Of a stretch of DNA of 8,347 nucleotides, positions 6,383-8,347 are shown piece after piece (position 1 is the first letter of the stretch; every line of letters starts with the position of its first letter). Source of the DNA: Altererythrobacter sp. (GTDB taxonomy: Bacteria > Pseudomonadota > Alphaproteobacteria > Sphingomonadales > Sphingomonadaceae). Position numbers and translations under genes: made by a program. The notes below the pieces were generated by a model. That model saw only the letters and a list, made by a program, of their open reading frames with translations. It was not told where the DNA came from and made no database searches. The DNA lies in the NCBI GenBank assembly GCA_011524425.1, contig WTKI01000210.1:1-8347 (forward strand), given 5' to 3'.

Positions 6383-7575
6383 CCTTTCACGGCCTTCAAT
6401 CCCAGCAGGTGAGCGCAGTCCTTCAAGAATATTCGAATGTGCGCCATAGGCTTGGCTCTTACCAAGCGCTTGTTCATGTAAGCTTGCCAGGTAAGCTGCT
6501 GCACGTCCTTGTCTGCGCACATGTCGACAAACCGCTCGCGGCGCTTGTCGCTTGAGTACCAAAAGTGTTGCATCATACGCAGGATGAAGAAGACTTTACC
6601 GTGCTCTCGCATAAAACGTTTACGCGCTTGTTTGAGCACAGCAGGATTTGCACTGACTACAAATTCATGGGCTGCTTCAGCTACTATGCGTCCGCCGGTC
6701 ATGGCGTAATAGATGCCCTCTCCTGATGCCGGAGCAACTACGCCTGCTGCGTCACCTGCGACAATCACATCGCGACCATTGTCCCATTTCTTGAGCGGTT
6801 TGAGCGGGATCGGTGCACCTTCTCGGCGAACAGTCTCACATTGCCGAAGCCCGAAGTCCTCACGCATTTCCTTCACCGCGCCGCGCAAGGAGAAGCCTTT
6901 ATGTGCGCTGCCTACACCAACACTCGACGTCGAACCGTGCGGAAAAATCCAGGCATAGAAATCAGGTGAAAGCTGACCTTGATAAAGGACGTCGCAGCGC
7001 GCCCCATCGAAGCCTTCTTCCGTCTTTTCCGGCGATCTAATGACTTCATGATAGGCGAAAACACAAGGCATTTTGTCAGCATCTTCAATGTTTTGTCGCG
7101 CGACGGCCGAACGTGCCCCATCCGCGCCGATCACAAGCTTGGTGCGTATCTTTTTCATGTCAGACCATCGGTCTTCTCTGTAATAAACGACTGGAGCATT
7201 GCTGCTATCGCGCTCTATATGATCGAATGTCCCAGTTCTGCGTTCAGCTCCTGCACTCGCTGCACGTTCACGCAGCCACTCGTCGAAAACATCCCGGTCG
7301 ACCATGCCCACATAGCCTGTGTCGCCGACCGGCATGTCAACCGCGCGACCAGACGGCGCGACCATCCGGGCAGAACGGGCCTGTGCAACAAGTAAGGACA
7401 CTGGCACATCAAAGTCTTCCAGCAAGCGCGGTGGAACCGCTCCACCGCAAGGTTTGATGCGGCCGGCGCGGTCTAGCAACAATACTGAATGGCCTTTGCT
7501 GGCGAGGTCATGGGCCGCAGTCGCACCTGCCGGGCCGCCTCCTACAACGACGATGTCGAACTCTGTTTCAGTCAT
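6379..7575 (-). CDS. bchP: Geranylgeranyl-bacteriochlorophyll / geranylgeranyl diphosphate reductase
   Basis: BchP, 398 residues, a flavoprotein of the ChlP/BchP family. It reduces three double bonds of the geranylgeranyl tail to phytyl, on geranylgeranyl-bacteriochlorophyll a or on the free diphosphate, at the end of the pigment pathway. Visible motifs are the N-terminal Rossmann FAD fingerprint VVVGGGPAGATAA (9-21), the family motif RIKPCGGAVPPRL (39-51), the DG motif VIGADGARSAVAR (148-160) and the second FAD motif VIVAGDAAGVVAPASGEGIYYAMTGG (270-295). The C-terminal third is helical and basic, with a FWYSSDKRRERF segment. Length and motifs are complete. GGGAGG lies about 10 bases before the ATG at 7575, which overlaps the stop of the PucC-like gene by ATGA; the stop overlaps the tspO start the same way. 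Confidence 0.96.
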   Translation of the reverse strand: MTETEFDIVVVGGGPAGATAAHDLASKGHSVLLLDRAGRIKPCGGAVPPRLLEDFDVPVSLLVAQARSARMVAPSGRAVDMPVGDTGYVGMVDRDVFDEWLRERAASAGAERRTGTFDHIERDSSNAPVVYYREDRWSDMKKIRTKLVIGADGARSAVARQNIEDADKMPCVFAYHEVIRSPEKTEEGFDGARCDVLYQGQLSPDFYAWIFPHGSTSSVGVGSAHKGFSLRGAVKEMREDFGLRQCETVRREGAPIPLKPLKKWDNGRDVIVAGDAAGVVAPASGEGIYYAMTGGRIVAEAAHEFVVSANPAVLKQARKRFMREHGKVFFILRMMQHFWYSSDKRRERFVDMCADKDVQQLTWQAYMNKRLVRAKPMAHIRIFLKDCAHLLGLKAVKG

Positions 7576-8347
7576 GCTTCAACAACCTCCCCCGTGGCTT
7601 GCACAAGTCCAGTCTCTTTGTTTCGCTTGGCCAGTTTCCTGCTGGTCGCGCGCATTGCCAAAAGAGCAGCAAGAACAAATGCTGCTGCTTCTGCGGCAAA
7701 GATAATCTGGAATGCGACAGCATCTTGACCCTGAGAATGGCGGGCGATGTCCACGCCTAAAGCGCCAAGCAGGCCGCCTAATCCGAATGCGACTGCTTGC
7801 GCGGCACCCCACACGCCCATCCGAATGCCTTCACGGGTTCTTTCTCCAGATCCGGCCAGCCCCATCATCGCGCCAATCGCAGCAACCGCGAAAGCGCCAT
7901 TGCAAAAACCTAAGGCAAATACATTGGCTTTAAGGGGCCAGCTGGGCCCGACCTGAGCTGCGATTGCCAAACCGACAAGCGCTAGGCTTGACCCAAGGCA
8001 ACCGCTTACAATCCAATAGCGCAGCTCTGAAGGCATCCGGCCGCTAAATGCGCTTCCTCCGATGCCTGTAACAATCATACCCGCCAGCACACCGCCATGC
8101 TGTATCCCGGCGAGCCCAGTCGACTCCCCTGGTGTCATGGCAAAGACAAGACCTGCAAACGGTTCAAGTATAAGATCCTGCATCGAATAGGCGAGCATCG
8201 ATACGAAGATGAAGACAGTGAAGCGGCGGGCGGCCTTCTCGTGCCATATCTCGCTCAAGGCTTCCCGAAAATCCGGAGCGCCCTTGTTTTCGCGCTCGTG
8301 ATCGACGGGTAAAGACTGTTTCTCTAGCCCCCACATGGCAAGGATTG
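7572..8347 (-). CDS. PucC-family (bch2/orf428-type) MFS transporter, C-terminal half
   Basis: The last ~257 residues of a PucC-family protein of the major facilitator superfamily; the frame runs off the right edge. The ATG at 8336 is internal, since ILA in frame precedes it. Six hydrophobic segments are visible, matching the C-terminal half of a 12-helix MFS protein. The hallmark AYSMQDLILEPFAGLVFAMTPG lies near the start of the fragment and corresponds to the conserved QDxLLEPYGG region of PucC, LhaA and Bch2. The last helix ends about 30 residues before a basic tail (RATSRKLAKRNKE). These proteins are thought to help deliver bacteriochlorophyll to, or assemble, antenna complexes. Position directly before bchP matches the bchG-orf428-bchP order in Rhodobacter, so bchG is expected beyond the right edge. 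The paralogue (bch2, lhaA or pucC) cannot be fixed from a fragment. Confidence 0.88.
   Translation of the reverse strand, partial: ILAMWGLEKQSLPVDHERENKGAPDFREALSEIWHEKAARRFTVFIFVSMLAYSMQDLILEPFAGLVFAMTPGESTGLAGIQHGGVLAGMIVTGIGGSAFSGRMPSELRYWIVSGCLGSSLALVGLAIAAQVGPSWPLKANVFALGFCNGAFAVAAIGAMMGLAGSGERTREGIRMGVWGAAQAVAFGLGGLLGALGVDIARHSQGQDAVAFQIIFAAEAAAFVLAALLAMRATSRKLAKRNKETGLVQATGEVVEA

Noticed and set aside
6383..6562. Upstream extension of tspO to 6562
   Set aside because: The extra 60 residues are arginine-rich and lack any family feature; they are the bchP 3' end read in another frame. The ATG at 6382 matches the family start and the ATGA junction.

Overview
The window is part of a photosynthesis gene cluster from an alphaproteobacterium that makes bacteriochlorophyll a and has a type-II (quinone) reaction centre. 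PufL/PufM sequence, a tetraheme PufC, LH1 without visible pufQ or pufX, and a tspO gene beside bchP suggest an aerobic anoxygenic phototroph of the Sphingomonadales (Erythrobacter-like). The placement rests on recalled protein similarity and gene order, not on a search.

Left part, + strand (1-5503): one long run of genes, bchY (3' end only) - bchZ - a 55-codon unrecognised small ORF - pufB - pufA - pufL - pufM - pufC. BchY and BchZ are the catalytic subunits of chlorophyllide a reductase. PufB and PufA are the LH1 antenna polypeptides, PufL and PufM the reaction-centre core, and PufC the tetraheme cytochrome that re-reduces the special pair. Pigment synthesis therefore reads directly into the pigment-binding proteins, as in the bch-puf superoperons of purple bacteria. 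Four junctions (bchY/bchZ, bchZ/small ORF, small ORF/pufB, pufM/pufC) are 4-base ATGA overlaps. Appreciable non-coding spacers occur only around pufA (47 and 128 bases), and the second holds a large stem-loop typical of the pufA-pufL segmental-stability element.

Right part, - strand (8347-5602): a convergent run, a PucC-family transporter (C-terminal half) - bchP - tspO - a small three-helix membrane protein. BchP saturates the geranylgeranyl tail of bacteriochlorophyll. The PucC-like protein is of the type found beside bchG/bchP. TspO is a tetrapyrrole-binding membrane protein known to modulate photosynthesis genes in Rhodobacter. The first two junctions are again ATGA overlaps. The two transcription units meet at about 5504-5601, where a good intrinsic terminator for the - strand overlaps the last gene's stop codon.

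Most of the window is a standard, intact photosynthesis cluster. The parts that are not routine are the small ORF between bchZ and pufB, which has a strong ribosome-binding site and is ATGA-coupled on both sides where pufQ would sit in Rhodobacter; a stem-loop inside that ORF; and a 15-base segment in that stem-loop that is complementary (one G-U) to the left arm of the pufA-pufL stem-loop, so that pufBA is bracketed by segments able to pair. The 90-residue membrane protein after tspO is also unassigned. No tRNA, rRNA, CRISPR array or insertion sequence was seen.
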